Below are positions 34,111-44,788 of a stretch of DNA of 64,000 nucleotides, piece after piece (the first letter of the stretch is position 1; every line of letters begins with the position of its first letter). This DNA comes from Bacteroidota bacterium (GTDB taxonomy: Bacteria; Bacteroidota; Ignavibacteria; UBA10030; SZUA-254). The translations under genes and the position numbers were made by a program. The notes under the pieces were generated by a model. The model searched no databases. It saw only the letters and a list, made by a program, of their open reading frames with translations, and was not told where the DNA came from. Location: positions 107,173 to 171,172 of the forward strand of contig DATDFQ010000024.1 in NCBI GenBank assembly GCA_036522515.1, read 5' to 3'.

Positions 34111-36834
34111 TTATTGAGACTTTTTGGTTGCGCGAAGCGCGGCCTGGGCCGCGGCAAGCCGGGCGATCGGAACGCGATAGGGCGAACAGCTGACATAGTT
34201 GACGCCGAGCTGGGAACAGAACTCCACCGACTTCGGGTCGCCCCCGTGCTCGCCGCAGATGCCGATCTTGATGTCGGCCCTGGTGGACCGCCCTCCCTCG
34301 ACGGCTATTTTCATGAGCACCCCCACTCCCTTCCGGTCGAGCGTCTGGAACGGATCGGTGTCGATGATGCGGTGATCGATGTAGAGGGGGAGGAAGCTCC
34401 CCGCGTCGTCGCGGGAGACCCCGAGCGTGGTCTGGGTCAGGTCGTTCGTGCCGAACGAGAAGAACTCCGCGACTCCCGCGATCGCGTCGGCCGTGATCGC
34501 CGCGCGGGGAAGCTCGATCATCGTGCCGACGAGATAGGAAACCCGCTCTCCCCTCTCCCGGAACACCTCTTCCGCGACGCGGCGGACAATCTTTTCCTGC
34601 TCCTCGAGCTCCCTGACGAAGCCCACGAGGGGGATCATCACTTCGGGATGGACGTCTATTCCTTCCCGCTTCGCCTGGCATGCGGCTTCAAAGATCGCGC
34701 GGGCCTGCATCTCCGTGATCTCGGGGAAGACGATCCCGAGCCTGCATCCCCGGTTCCCGAGCATCGGATTGAATTCCTTGAGCTGGCTGATTCTCTGAAC
34801 GATCCGCTCCGCGGGGACCCCTATCTTCTGCGAAAGCTCCCGGATCTCCTTCTCCTCGTGCGGAAGAAACTCGTGCAGCGGCGGGTCGAGCGTCCGGATC
34901 GTCACCGGACGGTCCTGCATCACGCGGAAGATTCCGGCGAAATCCTCGCGCTGCATCGGAAGCAGCTTGTCGAGCGCCCGGCGCCTTCCCGCGCGGTCGT
35001 CGGCCAGGATCATCTCCCGGACGGCGTCGATGCGGTCGCCCCCGAAAAACATGTGCTCGGTCCTGCAGAGTCCGATCCCCTCCGCTCCGAAAGCGATCGC
35101 CACTTCACTCTGGTCGGGCTGGTCGGCGTTGGTTCGTACTTTCAGCACCCGGAATTTATCGGACCACTCCATCAGTTTGCGGAACATCCCATAGACGGGG
35201 GAGTCGTCCCCCGCCAGTTCCTTCGTCACGAGAACCCGGATGATGTCCGAGGGCTTCGTCTCGATGCGGCCGCTGATTACCTCGCCCGTCGTCCCGTCGA
35301 TCGAGAGGAAATCGCCCTGCCGGATGACCGATCCGTTCACCCGCATCGTCTTGCTGACATAATCGAGGTCGAGCGCGCCGCATCCCGCGATGCAGACCTT
35401 CCCCATCTGTCGCGCCACGAGCGCGGCATGGGAAGTCATGCCTCCCCGTGCGGTGAGGATCCCTTCGGAGGCGTCCATCCCCTTGATGTCTTCCGGAGAA
35501 GTCTCCATTCGGACAAGAATGACCGCTTCGCCCCTCTGCTTCCATTCCTCGGCATCCGAGGCGCTGAAGACCACTTTGCCCGTGGCGGCGCCCGGGCCGG
35601 CGTTCAGGCCTTTGGCGAGGAGGCGCCCGCCCCTGACCGCCTTCGTCTTTTCTTCGGAATCGAACACCGGCCGCAGGAGCTGGTTCAACTGTTCCGGCTC
35701 GACGCGGATGAGCGCCTCCGCCGGTTTGATCAGCTTCTCGGCGACCATCTCGACCGCGATCCTCAACGCCGCGAGGCCGGTCCGCTTCCCGTTGCGCGTC
35801 TGCAGCATATAGAGTTTCCCGCGCTCGATCGTGAATTCGAAATCCTGCATGTCGTGGTAGTGGCGCTCGAGCCGCTTCCGGACCTTCAACAACTGGGCGT
35901 GGATCCTGGGATAAATGTCGGCGAGCCCGGAGATTTCGATCGGCGTCCGGGTTCCCGCGACGACGTCTTCTCCCTGCGCGTTCAGGAGGAATTCGCCGTA
36001 GAACGAGTTTTCGCCCGAGGCGGGATTCCGCGTGAACGCGACCCCGGTCCCGGAGTTTTCCCCCATGTTGCCGAACACCATCGCCTGAACGTTCACGGCC
36101 GTGCCCCAGTGCTCGGGGATCTGGTTCATCTTCCGGTAGGCGATGGCCCGCTCGTTCATCCACGACTTGAAGACCGCGTCGACGGCGCCCCAGAGCTGCT
36201 GCAGGGGATCCTGGGGAAAGTCGACACGAAGCTTCTTCCTGATTTCGGCCTGGAAGAGGCCGACCAGCTCGCGAAGGTCGGCGGCGGTCAGGTCGGTGTC
36301 GTTCTGGACTCCGCGCGACGCCTTCTTCGCCTCGATGATCACTTCGAACGGGTCCCGGTCGTTCTCGGTCGCGGGCTTGAGGCCGAGGACGACGTCCCCG
36401 TACATCTGGACGAGCCGGCGGTAGGAATCATACGCGAACCGCTCGTTTCCGGTTTTCGCGACGAGGCCCTTGACGGTCTGCTCGTTCAGTCCGAGGTTGA
36501 GGATGGTGTCCATCATCCCGGGCATCGAAGCGGGCGCGCCGGAACGCACCGACACGAGGAGGGGGTTTTTCGGGTCTCCGAATTTCTTGCCTGTGCTGCG
36601 CTCGACCCGGCGAAGGGCCTCCAGGACTTTCTTCCGGAAGCCCCGGGGCGTTGCGCCCTTATGGTCCCGGACGTACGCGCACATCTCCGTCGTGATCGTA
36701 AATCCCGGTGGTACGGGCAATCCGATGTTCGTCATCTCGGCCAGGTTCGCCCCTTTTCCACCCAGCAAGAGCTTCATGTCCGCCTTGCCGTCCGCTTTTC
36801 CGCCGCCAAATGAATAGATATACTTACGTGACAT
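34111..36834 (-). CDS. ppdK: Pyruvate, phosphate dikinase
   Basis: 907 aa, interconverts pyruvate + ATP + Pi and phosphoenolpyruvate + AMP + PPi. The N-terminal ATP-grasp domain begins [22 protein letters not shown] and includes [14 protein letters not shown]. The swivelling phospho-histidine domain has [22 protein letters not shown]. The C-terminal PEP/pyruvate barrel has [19 protein letters not shown]-type [13 protein letters not shown], and [13 protein letters not shown] followed by CGEHGGDP. All three domains are complete. Its ATG overlaps the glutamine-amidotransferase gene by 11 nt. Confidence 0.97.
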   Translation of the reverse strand: MSRKYIYSFGGGKADGKADMKLLLGGKGANLAEMTNIGLPVPPGFTITTEMCAYVRDHKGATPRGFRKKVLEALRRVERSTGKKFGDPKNPLLVSVRSGAPASMPGMMDTILNLGLNEQTVKGLVAKTGNERFAYDSYRRLVQMYGDVVLGLKPATENDRDPFEVIIEAKKASRGVQNDTDLTAADLRELVGLFQAEIRKKLRVDFPQDPLQQLWGAVDAVFKSWMNERAIAYRKMNQIPEHWGTAVNVQAMVFGNMGENSGTGVAFTRNPASGENSFYGEFLLNAQGEDVVAGTRTPIEISGLADIYPRIHAQLLKVRKRLERHYHDMQDFEFTIERGKLYMLQTRNGKRTGLAALRIAVEMVAEKLIKPAEALIRVEPEQLNQLLRPVFDSEEKTKAVRGGRLLAKGLNAGPGAATGKVVFSASDAEEWKQRGEAVILVRMETSPEDIKGMDASEGILTARGGMTSHAALVARQMGKVCIAGCGALDLDYVSKTMRVNGSVIRQGDFLSIDGTTGEVISGRIETKPSDIIRVLVTKELAGDDSPVYGMFRKLMEWSDKFRVLKVRTNADQPDQSEVAIAFGAEGIGLCRTEHMFFGGDRIDAVREMILADDRAGRRRALDKLLPMQREDFAGIFRVMQDRPVTIRTLDPPLHEFLPHEEKEIRELSQKIGVPAERIVQRISQLKEFNPMLGNRGCRLGIVFPEITEMQARAIFEAACQAKREGIDVHPEVMIPLVGFVRELEEQEKIVRRVAEEVFRERGERVSYLVGTMIELPRAAITADAIAGVAEFFSFGTNDLTQTTLGVSRDDAGSFLPLYIDHRIIDTDPFQTLDRKGVGVLMKIAVEGGRSTRADIKIGICGEHGGDPKSVEFCSQLGVNYVSCSPYRVPIARLAAAQAALRATKKSQ

Positions 36835-37561
36835 TCTGTTCTCTCCGCAGGTTCGGGTGTGTGTTGTCGTTCGTTTGTACCGCTCGTAAAAAGCTTTTTA
36901 AGAGTAAGGACGAAAACGGCTCTTCGGGGTCCATGATCCGCTCGGGATGCCACTGGACGAGGAGGAAGAAGGGCTTCCGCGCCGAATCCTTCCATTGCAT
37001 CGCCTCGACGATGCCGTCAGCCGCGCGCGCGGCGACTCTCAAGCCCGCGCCGAGCTTGTCGGCCGACTGGTGGTGGCTGGAATTCACCGGACCGCGGGAG
37101 ACCCTCACCGCCTCGCGGAGAAGGCTGTCGCCCTCGACTTCGAGCGGGTGGAAGCTCTCGCGGCCGCCCCGGCCCTTGTGCCCCTTATACCCGGCATCTT
37201 CAAGATCGGGGATCAGGGTGCCTCCGAGATGGACGTTGGCGATCTGCAATCCCCGGCAGATCCCGAGAACCGGCATGTCCGCCTTCAGCGCGTGGTCGAG
37301 GATCCCGCGCTCGAAGTCGTCGCGCTTCCTGTCGACATCCTTGAGCTTCGGATGGTCCGCGCGCCCTCCGAAGATCGCAGGGTCGACGTCCCCTCCTCCG
37401 GTCAGCACGATGCCGTCGCACTGATCGGCCGAGCCGGCATCGTCCCGGAGGTAGGAAAGCACTTTGCATTCGACGGGAATCGTTCCGGTCCGCAGCCACG
37501 CGAGATACCTCTGAAACTTCGCCGGATCGCCCATCGTGTCGGTAACACCGATTCTCATCAT
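36824..37561 (-). CDS. Class-I glutamine amidotransferase, PuuD-like (peptidase C26)
   Basis: 245 aa. The active-site elbow GICRGLQ gives Cys101, and the later WHPE supplies the His and Glu of the triad. GGGDVDP and [11 protein letters not shown] match gamma-glutamyl-gamma-aminobutyrate hydrolase PuuD and relatives. The substrate is probably a gamma-glutamyl amine or peptide, but the context (between lpxK and ppdK) does not help. Two successive ATG codons at 37561 and 37558; the first overlaps the lpxK stop as ATGA. The stop overlaps ppdK by 11 nt. Confidence 0.85.
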   Translation of the reverse strand: MMRIGVTDTMGDPAKFQRYLAWLRTGTIPVECKVLSYLRDDAGSADQCDGIVLTGGGDVDPAIFGGRADHPKLKDVDRKRDDFERGILDHALKADMPVLGICRGLQIANVHLGGTLIPDLEDAGYKGHKGRGGRESFHPLEVEGDSLLREAVRVSRGPVNSSHHQSADKLGAGLRVAARAADGIVEAMQWKDSARKPFFLLVQWHPERIMDPEEPFSSLLLKSFLRAVQTNDNTHPNLRREQNVT

Positions 37562-38592
37562 GTTGTCCCTCCGACGGTCCGCTCGAGAAGCGAGTGGAGC
37601 AATTCCCTTCCCTCTACGATCTCCGTCCTGATCCTCACGAAATAGACCGGCATCCCCTTAAGCGGCGATTCGCTCTCCATTCCACCGAGGCGAACGGCAT
37701 CTTTCTCGGTGGTCACCATCATCGCGGCGCCCGACCGGTCATACCTACCCTTGATGCGCTGCAGATCATCCGCCGGGTAGGGGTGATGATCGGGGTATGT
37801 CATGGAATCGCGCATGACGGCGCCCATTTCTTTCAACATCTCCGTGAACCTGGATGGATTCGCGATTCCGGAAAAGGCAAAAACAGATTTTCCGCGCAGA
37901 TCCTCAGTCGCGAGATCTTTCCCCCCGAAGAGAGGGGAAACTCTGTCGGGCACAAATCGAACTCTGACTTCCGGGGCGGCGGAGTATCTGACCAGCCCGT
38001 TCTGTCCGGCGCTCCGGCCGGCCGGACCCGAGACGACCAGAAGCCCCGCACGGCGGAGGGACGAGAGCGGCTCGCGCCGCGATCCCGCCGGGAGCATCGG
38101 CGTGGCGGCCGGGGATTCACCGATCATAACGATATCGAGGTCCCGCCCGATTCCCCTGTGCTGAAAACCGTCGTCGAGGAGGATGACGTCGGCATGATAC
38201 CGGTCGACAGCGATCCTCGCGGACTTCGCCCGGCTCTCGTCCGAGATCACGACCGCGCCGGGAAAACGCCTGGCGATCTGATAGGGCTCGTCCCCCGAAC
38301 GCTCCGCCGTCTCCCGGACCGTGTCGCCGTCGGAGACGACAACCGTCCCGCGCGTCGTGCGCAGGTATCCTCTGCTCAGCACAGCCACTTTTTTCCGTTC
38401 CCCCATGAAATATTGAACAAGGTATTCGACAAAGGGCGTTTTTCCGTTTCCGCCCGCGGTCAGGTTGCCCACGGAAATGACGGGCACGCCGGCCCGCACG
38501 GCGCCGAAGAGGCGCGCGTCATAGCATCTGTTTCTCAACCAGACGAGGGAGCCGTAGAGCCATGACGCCGGAAGCAGAAACCGCTCCAGCAT
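37558..38592 (-). CDS. lpxK: Tetraacyldisaccharide 4'-kinase
   Basis: 344 aa. It phosphorylates lipid A disaccharide at the 4' position on the inner membrane. The P-loop is VISVGNLTAGGNGKTPFVEYL near residue 40, preceded by the usual WLYGSLVWLRNRCYDARLF hydrophobic start. DVILLDDGFQHRGIGRDLDIVMI contains the DDGFQH signature of LpxK. It lies 2 bp after lpxB and overlaps the amidotransferase gene. The presence of both genes shows the organism makes LPS or lipid A. Confidence 0.96.
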   Translation of the reverse strand: MLERFLLPASWLYGSLVWLRNRCYDARLFGAVRAGVPVISVGNLTAGGNGKTPFVEYLVQYFMGERKKVAVLSRGYLRTTRGTVVVSDGDTVRETAERSGDEPYQIARRFPGAVVISDESRAKSARIAVDRYHADVILLDDGFQHRGIGRDLDIVMIGESPAATPMLPAGSRREPLSSLRRAGLLVVSGPAGRSAGQNGLVRYSAAPEVRVRFVPDRVSPLFGGKDLATEDLRGKSVFAFSGIANPSRFTEMLKEMGAVMRDSMTYPDHHPYPADDLQRIKGRYDRSGAAMMVTTEKDAVRLGGMESESPLKGMPVYFVRIRTEIVEGRELLHSLLERTVGGTT

Positions 38593-38594
38593 CT

Positions 38595-39731
38595 TCAGCT
38601 CGCCTGCGATGCGACCGCAAGAACCGCAGCGGCGGCCCTTCCCGACGCCCCGGGCGTGCCGAGCCTTTCCTTCACCGTTCCGAGGCGGCGCGAGATCTCC
38701 TTCAGGCGAGCCGGATCGCCGAGGAGCGACGCCGCCTCGCGCGCGAGGAGCGGCGCGGTCGCCCGGCCCTGGAGGAGCTCCGGCACCACCTGCTCGCCGG
38801 CCACGATATTGACCAGACCGATGTTCCGGATCCGGATCAGGAGCCGGACGATCAGGTAGGTCATGATCGAGGTCTTGTACACGACAATCATCGGCGTCCC
38901 GTAATACGCGGTTTCGAGCGTCGCCGTGCCGGAAGTCACCAGCACCAGGTCCGAATTTTTCATCACGTCATAGGTCGCGTCCCGGATCAGCGCCACCGGG
39001 AGGTCGTCGCGCAGGAACGACTTCAGAAAATCGAGCTCGAGCACCGAGGAAACGGCGACGGCGAGCTGGACACCGAGCTCCCGGTGCAGGATGCGCGCCG
39101 CCCCGAGCATCACCGGAAACATCCGCTCGATCTCCTGTCTCCTGCTTCCGGGGGCGAGTCCGACGATCTTTTTCTCCGGATCAAACCCGTACCGCTTGCA
39201 GAACTCGGGACGCCCCTGGGGCTCGGTGAAGACGTCGAGCAGCGGGTGCCCCGTGAATTCGACGTCGATTCCATTGGCCCGGTAGAGATCCACTTCAAAC
39301 GGGAACACGACGAGCATTTTGTCGATCAACCCCTTCATTTTTTTCACCCGTCCCGGGTTCCAGGCCCACACCTGGGGGCTGATATAATAGACGATCTTCA
39401 TGCCGAGCTTTCTGGCGACCCGGGCGAATCGCAGGTTGAAGCCCGGATAGTCGATCAGGACAAGGACCGACGGCCTGCGTGCCTTCACGATCGCCTCGAG
39501 CGTCCGCTCGACGGACCGGAGAAGCGGAAGATGCTGGATGACTTCCAGGAACCCCATAACCGAGAGTTCCCGGATATGATAGATCAGGTCCATCCCCGCC
39601 GCGCGCATCTTGTCGCCCCCGATTCCGAAAATCTCGCATCCGGGGCTTCGCCGTTTCAACTCGCGGACGAGGCCGGAGCCGTGCAGGTCGCCCGACGGTT
39701 CCCCCGAGACAATCATGATGCGCATCGTCAT
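38595..39731 (-). CDS. lpxB: Lipid-A-disaccharide synthase
   Basis: 378 aa GT19 glycosyltransferase that joins UDP-diacylglucosamine and lipid X. SGEPSGDLHGSGLVRELKRR at the N-terminus, GFLEVIQHLPLL, IDYPGFNLRFARVARKLGMKIVYYISPQVWAWNPGRVKKM and the C-terminal LVTSGTATLETAYYGTPMIVVYK are the family signatures. lpxK follows. The gene upstream codes an ICMT-like methyltransferase. Confidence 0.97.
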   Translation of the reverse strand: MTMRIMIVSGEPSGDLHGSGLVRELKRRSPGCEIFGIGGDKMRAAGMDLIYHIRELSVMGFLEVIQHLPLLRSVERTLEAIVKARRPSVLVLIDYPGFNLRFARVARKLGMKIVYYISPQVWAWNPGRVKKMKGLIDKMLVVFPFEVDLYRANGIDVEFTGHPLLDVFTEPQGRPEFCKRYGFDPEKKIVGLAPGSRRQEIERMFPVMLGAARILHRELGVQLAVAVSSVLELDFLKSFLRDDLPVALIRDATYDVMKNSDLVLVTSGTATLETAYYGTPMIVVYKTSIMTYLIVRLLIRIRNIGLVNIVAGEQVVPELLQGRATAPLLAREAASLLGDPARLKEISRRLGTVKERLGTPGASGRAAAAVLAVASQAS

Positions 39732-39767
39732 CGGCCGCGCCGGCCGTGCGTGGAGCGGTTCACTCCG

Positions 39768-40355
39768 CTATCCCCGTACGCGCCAGATCGCGCAGAGAAG
39801 CAGGGTGAGGATCGCAATCGCCTGCAGCGTCCTTTTTTCAGAACGCAATCCCCTCCGGACGTCCGTCTCCGGCTGGGGATTCGAGCCCGCCGGATATTTC
39901 TTCAACAGGGGAAGGAACCTCGGAACCGACGCGCAGTAGCGGATAAATTCGTCCTTGAACGTCTTGAGCAGGTATTCCTCTTCGAGGCTCACGATCAGGG
40001 AATATTGCCAGAAGAAATAGACCACCGCGGCGACAGAGAGCCAGAACGCGTTCGACATGATTCCGAGTCCGAGATACATGAGCATGTTCCCCAGATAGAG
40101 AGGGTTTCGGACGTGGGCGAACGGGCCCCGCGTAATGAGATACGTTCCCCCGACCGGCCCGGTGGTGCGCGTTTCGCTGCCGGCGATCGAGACGCCCCAG
40201 AGCCGCAACATCTCTCCCGCGGCGACCACCGCAAACCCCGCCAGCATGCCCGCCGGCGCCGGCCGGGCGAGGACGATCATCGCGACGAGGAACGGGATCG
40301 GAGTATAGCTGCGATACTGGAATAATCGTTGTCGTAGATCCATTGGTTTGGGCAA
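39768..40355 (-). CDS. ICMT/PEMT-like membrane methyltransferase
   Basis: 195 aa with about five hydrophobic helices. The SAM-binding C-terminal signature is GPFAHVRNPLYLGNMLMYLGLGIMSN (RNPxYxG) followed by the EEEYLLKTFKDEFIRYCASVPRFLP pair typical of isoprenylcysteine carboxyl methyltransferase and phospholipid N-methyltransferase families. The substrate is unknown: it may be a lipid, a quinone or a protein C-terminus. It stands just upstream of lpxB in an operon of envelope genes, so a membrane lipid is plausible. Confidence 0.82.
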   Translation of the reverse strand: MPKPMDLRQRLFQYRSYTPIPFLVAMIVLARPAPAGMLAGFAVVAAGEMLRLWGVSIAGSETRTTGPVGGTYLITRGPFAHVRNPLYLGNMLMYLGLGIMSNAFWLSVAAVVYFFWQYSLIVSLEEEYLLKTFKDEFIRYCASVPRFLPLLKKYPAGSNPQPETDVRRGLRSEKRTLQAIAILTLLLCAIWRVRG

Positions 40356-40361
40356 ACCGTC

Positions 40362-41102
40362 TCATCCGCCGAGGTAGACTTCGCAACGGGCCAGCTCCGC
40401 GCGGCGGCGTTTCCGGAGCCGCACGCCGCCGACCGGGTCCTTGCGGTCGATCATTTTCGCCAGCCGCTTCGTGATATCCCCGAACGTCCGGTAGGACACG
40501 AACGGGATGCCGGATGTCCGGCAGTACTCCATCAGCTCGTCTTTCGCAAAAACGACGTCGGCGTATTGCGCGGGACACCGGTCGGAATATCCCTCGCCGA
40601 CATAGACGATGATGTCCTCGTCCGCCGAGAGGGTCAGGATATGATTCCTCTTGCAACACGCGCAGCGCTCGCAGTTTTCATCCCGGTAGGGAAACGAGGG
40701 CCGGAACCGCACGCGGGAACTCCCGTCGACCGGCACAAGTTCCAGCGTGTTCGCGAAGAACGGGACGCGGTCGAGGCCATTGTTGTTGAGGATCCGGGCG
40801 ATGTAGTACCCCATTCCGTCGCTGAGGATCGTGCAACCGATCCCTCTCTCCTCGCAGAACTTCACAAATCCGGCAAACGTGGAATCGATCTCCTGGCCGT
40901 CGAGAAACGCGTCGAGCGATTGCGGTTCGACTTCCCCGCAGGCTTCGCACTCGCGGCGGAAACATTCCGTCGCTGTGAGGGTCCCCGCGCGGTACTGTTC
41001 GACCAGCTCGAGGCACGTGCGGCCTCCGAAGGTCTCGAATAACAGGTCTCCGACGTCCTTGCGCGAGATCGTACCGTCAAAATCGATGAACGTCCGGATC
41101 AT
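40362..41102 (-). CDS. HAD-IB phosphatase, MtnX-like
   Basis: 246 aa from the ATG at 41102; the frame has a weak TTG 11 codons earlier. HAD motif I is FIDFDGTIS, motif II lies in GCTILSDGMGYYIARIL, and motif IV is IVYVGEGYSDRCPAQYADVVFAK. This places it with MtnX/phosphoserine-phosphatase-like enzymes. A cysteine cluster CERCACC lies between the halves, possibly a zinc site. The substrate may be a methionine-salvage phosphosugar, but no other mtn gene is nearby, so the role is open. Confidence 0.82.
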   Translation of the reverse strand: MIRTFIDFDGTISRKDVGDLLFETFGGRTCLELVEQYRAGTLTATECFRRECEACGEVEPQSLDAFLDGQEIDSTFAGFVKFCEERGIGCTILSDGMGYYIARILNNNGLDRVPFFANTLELVPVDGSSRVRFRPSFPYRDENCERCACCKRNHILTLSADEDIIVYVGEGYSDRCPAQYADVVFAKDELMEYCRTSGIPFVSYRTFGDITKRLAKMIDRKDPVGGVRLRKRRRAELARCEVYLGG

Positions 41103-41135
41103 GAAGGCCTTGAGGAGAAGAACACAATACAACAA

Positions 41136-41169
41136 CTCGTCATGCTGACATGCTCCTGGTCAGCATCTT
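41136..41169. repeat. 34-nt hairpin repeat, identical copy at 53619
   Basis: CTCGTCATGCTGACATGCTC then CTGGTCAGCATCTT. Arms ATGCTGAC and GTCAGCAT pair perfectly around a 9-nt loop. The 34 nt are identical to 53619-53652. It lies between smc and the HAD phosphatase gene. Confidence 0.8.
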
Positions 41170-41197
41170 CATTCGTTGACGGGCTTGAGACTGCGCA

Positions 41198-44100
41198 CTA
41201 ACCGGAGACTGCCGCGGACCGCAGGCGGGCTTCCTCGTTGAAACGGACGGTGACAATCTTGGATATCCCCTCTTCTTCCATCGTGACGCCGTAGAGCGCG
41301 CTCGCCGCTTCCATCGTCCGCTTGTTATGCGTGACCACGATGAACTGCGTGTTGTTGGAGAATTTCTTGAGAATGCGCGTGTACCGGTCGATGTTGGAAT
41401 CGTCGAGCGGCGCGTCGACCTCGTCGAGAATGCAGAACGGGCTCGGTTTCACAAGGTAGATCGCGAAGAGAAGGGCGATGGCCGTCAGCGTCTTTTCACC
41501 GCCGGAAAGCAGATCGATCGAAGTGGGCCGCTTGCCCCGGGGCTTCGCGATGATCTCGATGTTCGCCTCCAGGGGGTCCACTCCCTCCTCGATCCTGAGG
41601 TCGCACTCGTCCCCTTCCTGGAACAGCTCCTTGAAGGTCGTGATGAAGTTGTCCCGGATTTTCGAGAACGTCTCGGAGAACTTGTTCTGCGCCGTCGTGT
41701 TGATCTCGTCGATCGTGCTGAGGAGCGTCTTCTCGGCCTCGAGAAGGTCGTCCCGCTGGCCGGTGAGGAAGGCCAGCCGTTCGCTCTCGCCTTTGAACTC
41801 GTCGAACGCCGCAAAGTTGATCGCCCCGAGGACCCGGATGCGGTCCTTGTGGCCCTTGATGTCGTCGCGGAGCTGCGCGAAGTCGACCCACTCGTCCTCG
41901 GGGTACGGCTTCAGGGTGAGTTCGAGCTCGAATTCCTCCTTCGCGCGCCCCTTCAGGTGCTCGATATTCGATTTCAGCTCGGAGATTTTCATCTCGAGCT
42001 CGTGGGCCGCCGCCACCGAGTCTTCGTGCATCCGGCGCTCGTCCTTCATCTTGAGCTCGATCTGGTGAAGCTCGCTGCGCTTGGAGGAGTGCGCCTCCTC
42101 GATCCCCCGGACTTCCTCTTCCAGCCGCTGGAAGCTCTGCCGGAACACCGCCAGCTCCTCCGTCTGGGAGGCGATCTGGGATCCGAGCCGCGTGATTTCC
42201 TCGCGGGCGCGCGTGATTTCCTCGTCGCGGCGCAGGAGGGTGACCCGGATGTCCTCCGACCTGGCGTCGCCCCGCTCGATGTCCCGTTCGGTGTTGCGGA
42301 TGTCGCCCTGGAGCGTCACCACCTTGATTTCAAGCTCGTTCACGCTCCTGGTCAGGTCGGTCCACTCGGCCTCCAGTTTCTCCAGCTCGCGCGCGGCAGT
42401 GGCTGCCATCCCTTCGTGCTCCGTTTTCCTCTGTTCGCTCGCCGCCAGATCTCCGGTGGCCGCCTCATGCTTCAAACGAAGCTTGACGATTTCATCCTGG
42501 AGCAGGCCCGTCTCCGACTGATTTCGCCCCACCGCGTCTCTGGCGCGCCCCTTTTCAAATTCGATCTGGGCGATCCGCATCTCGATCGCGGTCATGTCCT
42601 TCTCAATTTTCTTCACCGCCGCCACGAACGATTTCACCTCGAGCGCCTCGGCGGAAGCGCTCTTCGCCTTGATTTCTTCCACGATGCGCTCCAGACGGAC
42701 GCCGGTTTCCTTCATCCCTTCGCCGAGCTCGGTGATCTGCTCTTTCTTGCCGATCACTCCCCCCTCGTCGAACCGCTTGCTCCCGCCCCGGATCGTCCCC
42801 GTCGTCGAAACGACCTGCCCGTCGAGCGTCACGCAGCGCACCCCGGAAAAGTTTTTGACGGTTCCGGCGACCGCGTCGAGCGTTCCCACCAGCGCCACGT
42901 CCTGGAGGAGAAAATTGATCAGAGGACGGTAGGCGGGGTCGCAGTGCACGACATCCTGGGCCCAGACGCATTGAGCGGCGTCCTTCCTCCTTTTGCGGCT
43001 GCTCCGGCCTATGCGCCGGGAAACCCTGGGCACCCAATCGAGGCAGATGAAGGTCGCTTTCCCCTTGTCCTGGCGCCGGAGCTCCTCGAGCGCGGCGTAC
43101 CCGTCCTTGACGTCCCGCACGACGAGCATGTGCGCCGCCTCGCCGAGAGCCGCCTCCACCGCCACGCGGTATCGCTCTTCCGCATGCACGAGGTCAGCGA
43201 CCGTCGTAAGATTCTTCACCACCCACTTGTGGCTGCCGAGCAGGAAGCGCGTCCCCTCGGAATACCCCTCGTTGCTTTCGACCATTTTCCGGAGGAAATC
43301 GATCCGGGACGCCTTTCGCTCGATTTCGTTCCTGAGCGCGTCGGACTGTTTCTGGAGGCGGTCGACTTCGTCGTTCAGCTCCTTCTTCGCCTTCTCGCGC
43401 TCCATCAGCTTCATCTCCGCCTCGACGAACTGCCTCCTCAACTCGCGGTCCTCCGCGGTGAGCTGGGCGACCCGTTCGGCGTTATTCAGGATGTCGGTCT
43501 CGTAGAGGGCGTTCTCCTCGTTCGCGCGGTCGATCCTTCCCTGCAGGTTGTGGATCCGCTCCGTGATACGGTCCCGCTCGCCCCGTTTCTCGACGAGCTC
43601 GTGCGCGAGCCCGAGGATCGAGACCCTGTACGCTTCGACCTCGGATTTTTTCGCCTCCACCGCGCGCCCCTGCGTCTGGCGGTTCTCCTTCATTTCCAGA
43701 AAATGCTGTTCCGACGCAGCGAGCTCGACACGAAGCTGCTCGACCGACGCGTGGAGGGTCGTCTGTTCCGCGCCGAGGCGCTCCTGCTGTCCCTGCAGGC
43801 CCGTCTTCTCCTGTTCGTACCGCTCGATGTTCGATCCGAGCGAATTCGAACGCTCGTTCGCGACGAGAATCCTCTCTTCGGCGCGGTGGATCGTCTCGAA
43901 CTGGGCGGCGGTATCGCGCTGCTTCAGCTGGAGCTGCTCCTCGATCTCCCGGAGCGAGCTTCCGAGGAGGTCGGCCCGCTCTTCCTGGGACTGGAGCGTT
44001 TCGTGAATGCTCGACTTGTCGGTCTTCGCGGAGGCGAAGCGCTCTTCGAGCGGCACAAGCTTGCCCTGGAGGTGCGCATACTCGCGCTCGAGGAGATCGA

Positions 44101-44779
44101 CTTCGAGCCGCTTCAGTTCGGAAGAGACCTCGTTGTACTGCTCGGCCCGTTTCGCCTGGCGCTCGAGCGAGTTGACGGTTTTCTGGACTTCCTTGACGAT
44201 GTCGCTGACGCGCATCAGATCCTGCTGGACGCTCTCGAGCTTGCGCATCGCGGCCTTGCGGCGGAACTTGTATTTGGTCACTCCGGCCGCCTCTTCGAAG
44301 AGCCGCCGGCGCTCGTCGGTCTTGTCGCTGAGAATCGTCTCCACCATTTTCAGCTCGATCACCGAGTACGCGTCGCTCCCCATGCCGGTGTCCATGAACA
44401 GGTCCAGAATATCCTTGAGCCGGCAGGGGACCTTGTTCAGAAGGTATTCGCTCTCGCCGGAACGGAAGACCCTGCGCGTGACGGTCACCTCGGAGTACTC
44501 GGTCGGGAGGATCCCCTTGGTGTTCTCGATGGAAAGCGAGACTTCCGCGAGGCCGAGCGGTTTCCGGCTCTTTGTCCCGTTGAAGATCACGTCTTCCATC
44601 TTGTCGCTCCGGAGCGTGCTGTAGCGCTGCTCGCCGAGCGCCCACCGTATGGCGTCCACGATGTTCGTCTTCCCGCAGCCGTTCGGACCCACGATCGCGG
44701 TCACGCCTGTGTCGAAATTCAGGTTGATCCGCTGGGCGAACGACTTGAACCCGATGACTTCTATTTTGGAGAGGTACAT
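41198..44779 (-). CDS. smc: Chromosome partition protein SMC
   Basis: 1193 aa. The ATPase head starts MYLSKIEVIGFKSFAQ with Walker A GPNGCGKT at residues 31-38. Long coiled coils (heptads rich in Glu, Arg, Leu) surround a hinge near residues 500-680 (VADLVHAEERYRVAVEAALG, TTGTIRGGS). The C-terminal head has the ABC signature LLSGGEKTLTAIALLFAI and Walker B CILDEVDAPLDDSN. It organises chromosomes by loop extrusion, with ScpA and ScpB not present in this window. It follows the GH2-like gene by 9 nt. Confidence 0.97.
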   Translation of the reverse strand: MYLSKIEVIGFKSFAQRINLNFDTGVTAIVGPNGCGKTNIVDAIRWALGEQRYSTLRSDKMEDVIFNGTKSRKPLGLAEVSLSIENTKGILPTEYSEVTVTRRVFRSGESEYLLNKVPCRLKDILDLFMDTGMGSDAYSVIELKMVETILSDKTDERRRLFEEAAGVTKYKFRRKAAMRKLESVQQDLMRVSDIVKEVQKTVNSLERQAKRAEQYNEVSSELKRLEVDLLEREYAHLQGKLVPLEERFASAKTDKSSIHETLQSQEERADLLGSSLREIEEQLQLKQRDTAAQFETIHRAEERILVANERSNSLGSNIERYEQEKTGLQGQQERLGAEQTTLHASVEQLRVELAASEQHFLEMKENRQTQGRAVEAKKSEVEAYRVSILGLAHELVEKRGERDRITERIHNLQGRIDRANEENALYETDILNNAERVAQLTAEDRELRRQFVEAEMKLMEREKAKKELNDEVDRLQKQSDALRNEIERKASRIDFLRKMVESNEGYSEGTRFLLGSHKWVVKNLTTVADLVHAEERYRVAVEAALGEAAHMLVVRDVKDGYAALEELRRQDKGKATFICLDWVPRVSRRIGRSSRKRRKDAAQCVWAQDVVHCDPAYRPLINFLLQDVALVGTLDAVAGTVKNFSGVRCVTLDGQVVSTTGTIRGGSKRFDEGGVIGKKEQITELGEGMKETGVRLERIVEEIKAKSASAEALEVKSFVAAVKKIEKDMTAIEMRIAQIEFEKGRARDAVGRNQSETGLLQDEIVKLRLKHEAATGDLAASEQRKTEHEGMAATAARELEKLEAEWTDLTRSVNELEIKVVTLQGDIRNTERDIERGDARSEDIRVTLLRRDEEITRAREEITRLGSQIASQTEELAVFRQSFQRLEEEVRGIEEAHSSKRSELHQIELKMKDERRMHEDSVAAAHELEMKISELKSNIEHLKGRAKEEFELELTLKPYPEDEWVDFAQLRDDIKGHKDRIRVLGAINFAAFDEFKGESERLAFLTGQRDDLLEAEKTLLSTIDEINTTAQNKFSETFSKIRDNFITTFKELFQEGDECDLRIEEGVDPLEANIEIIAKPRGKRPTSIDLLSGGEKTLTAIALLFAIYLVKPSPFCILDEVDAPLDDSNIDRYTRILKKFSNNTQFIVVTHNKRTMEAASALYGVTMEEEGISKIVTVRFNEEARLRSAAVSG

Positions 44780-44788
44780 CGCCGGTCC

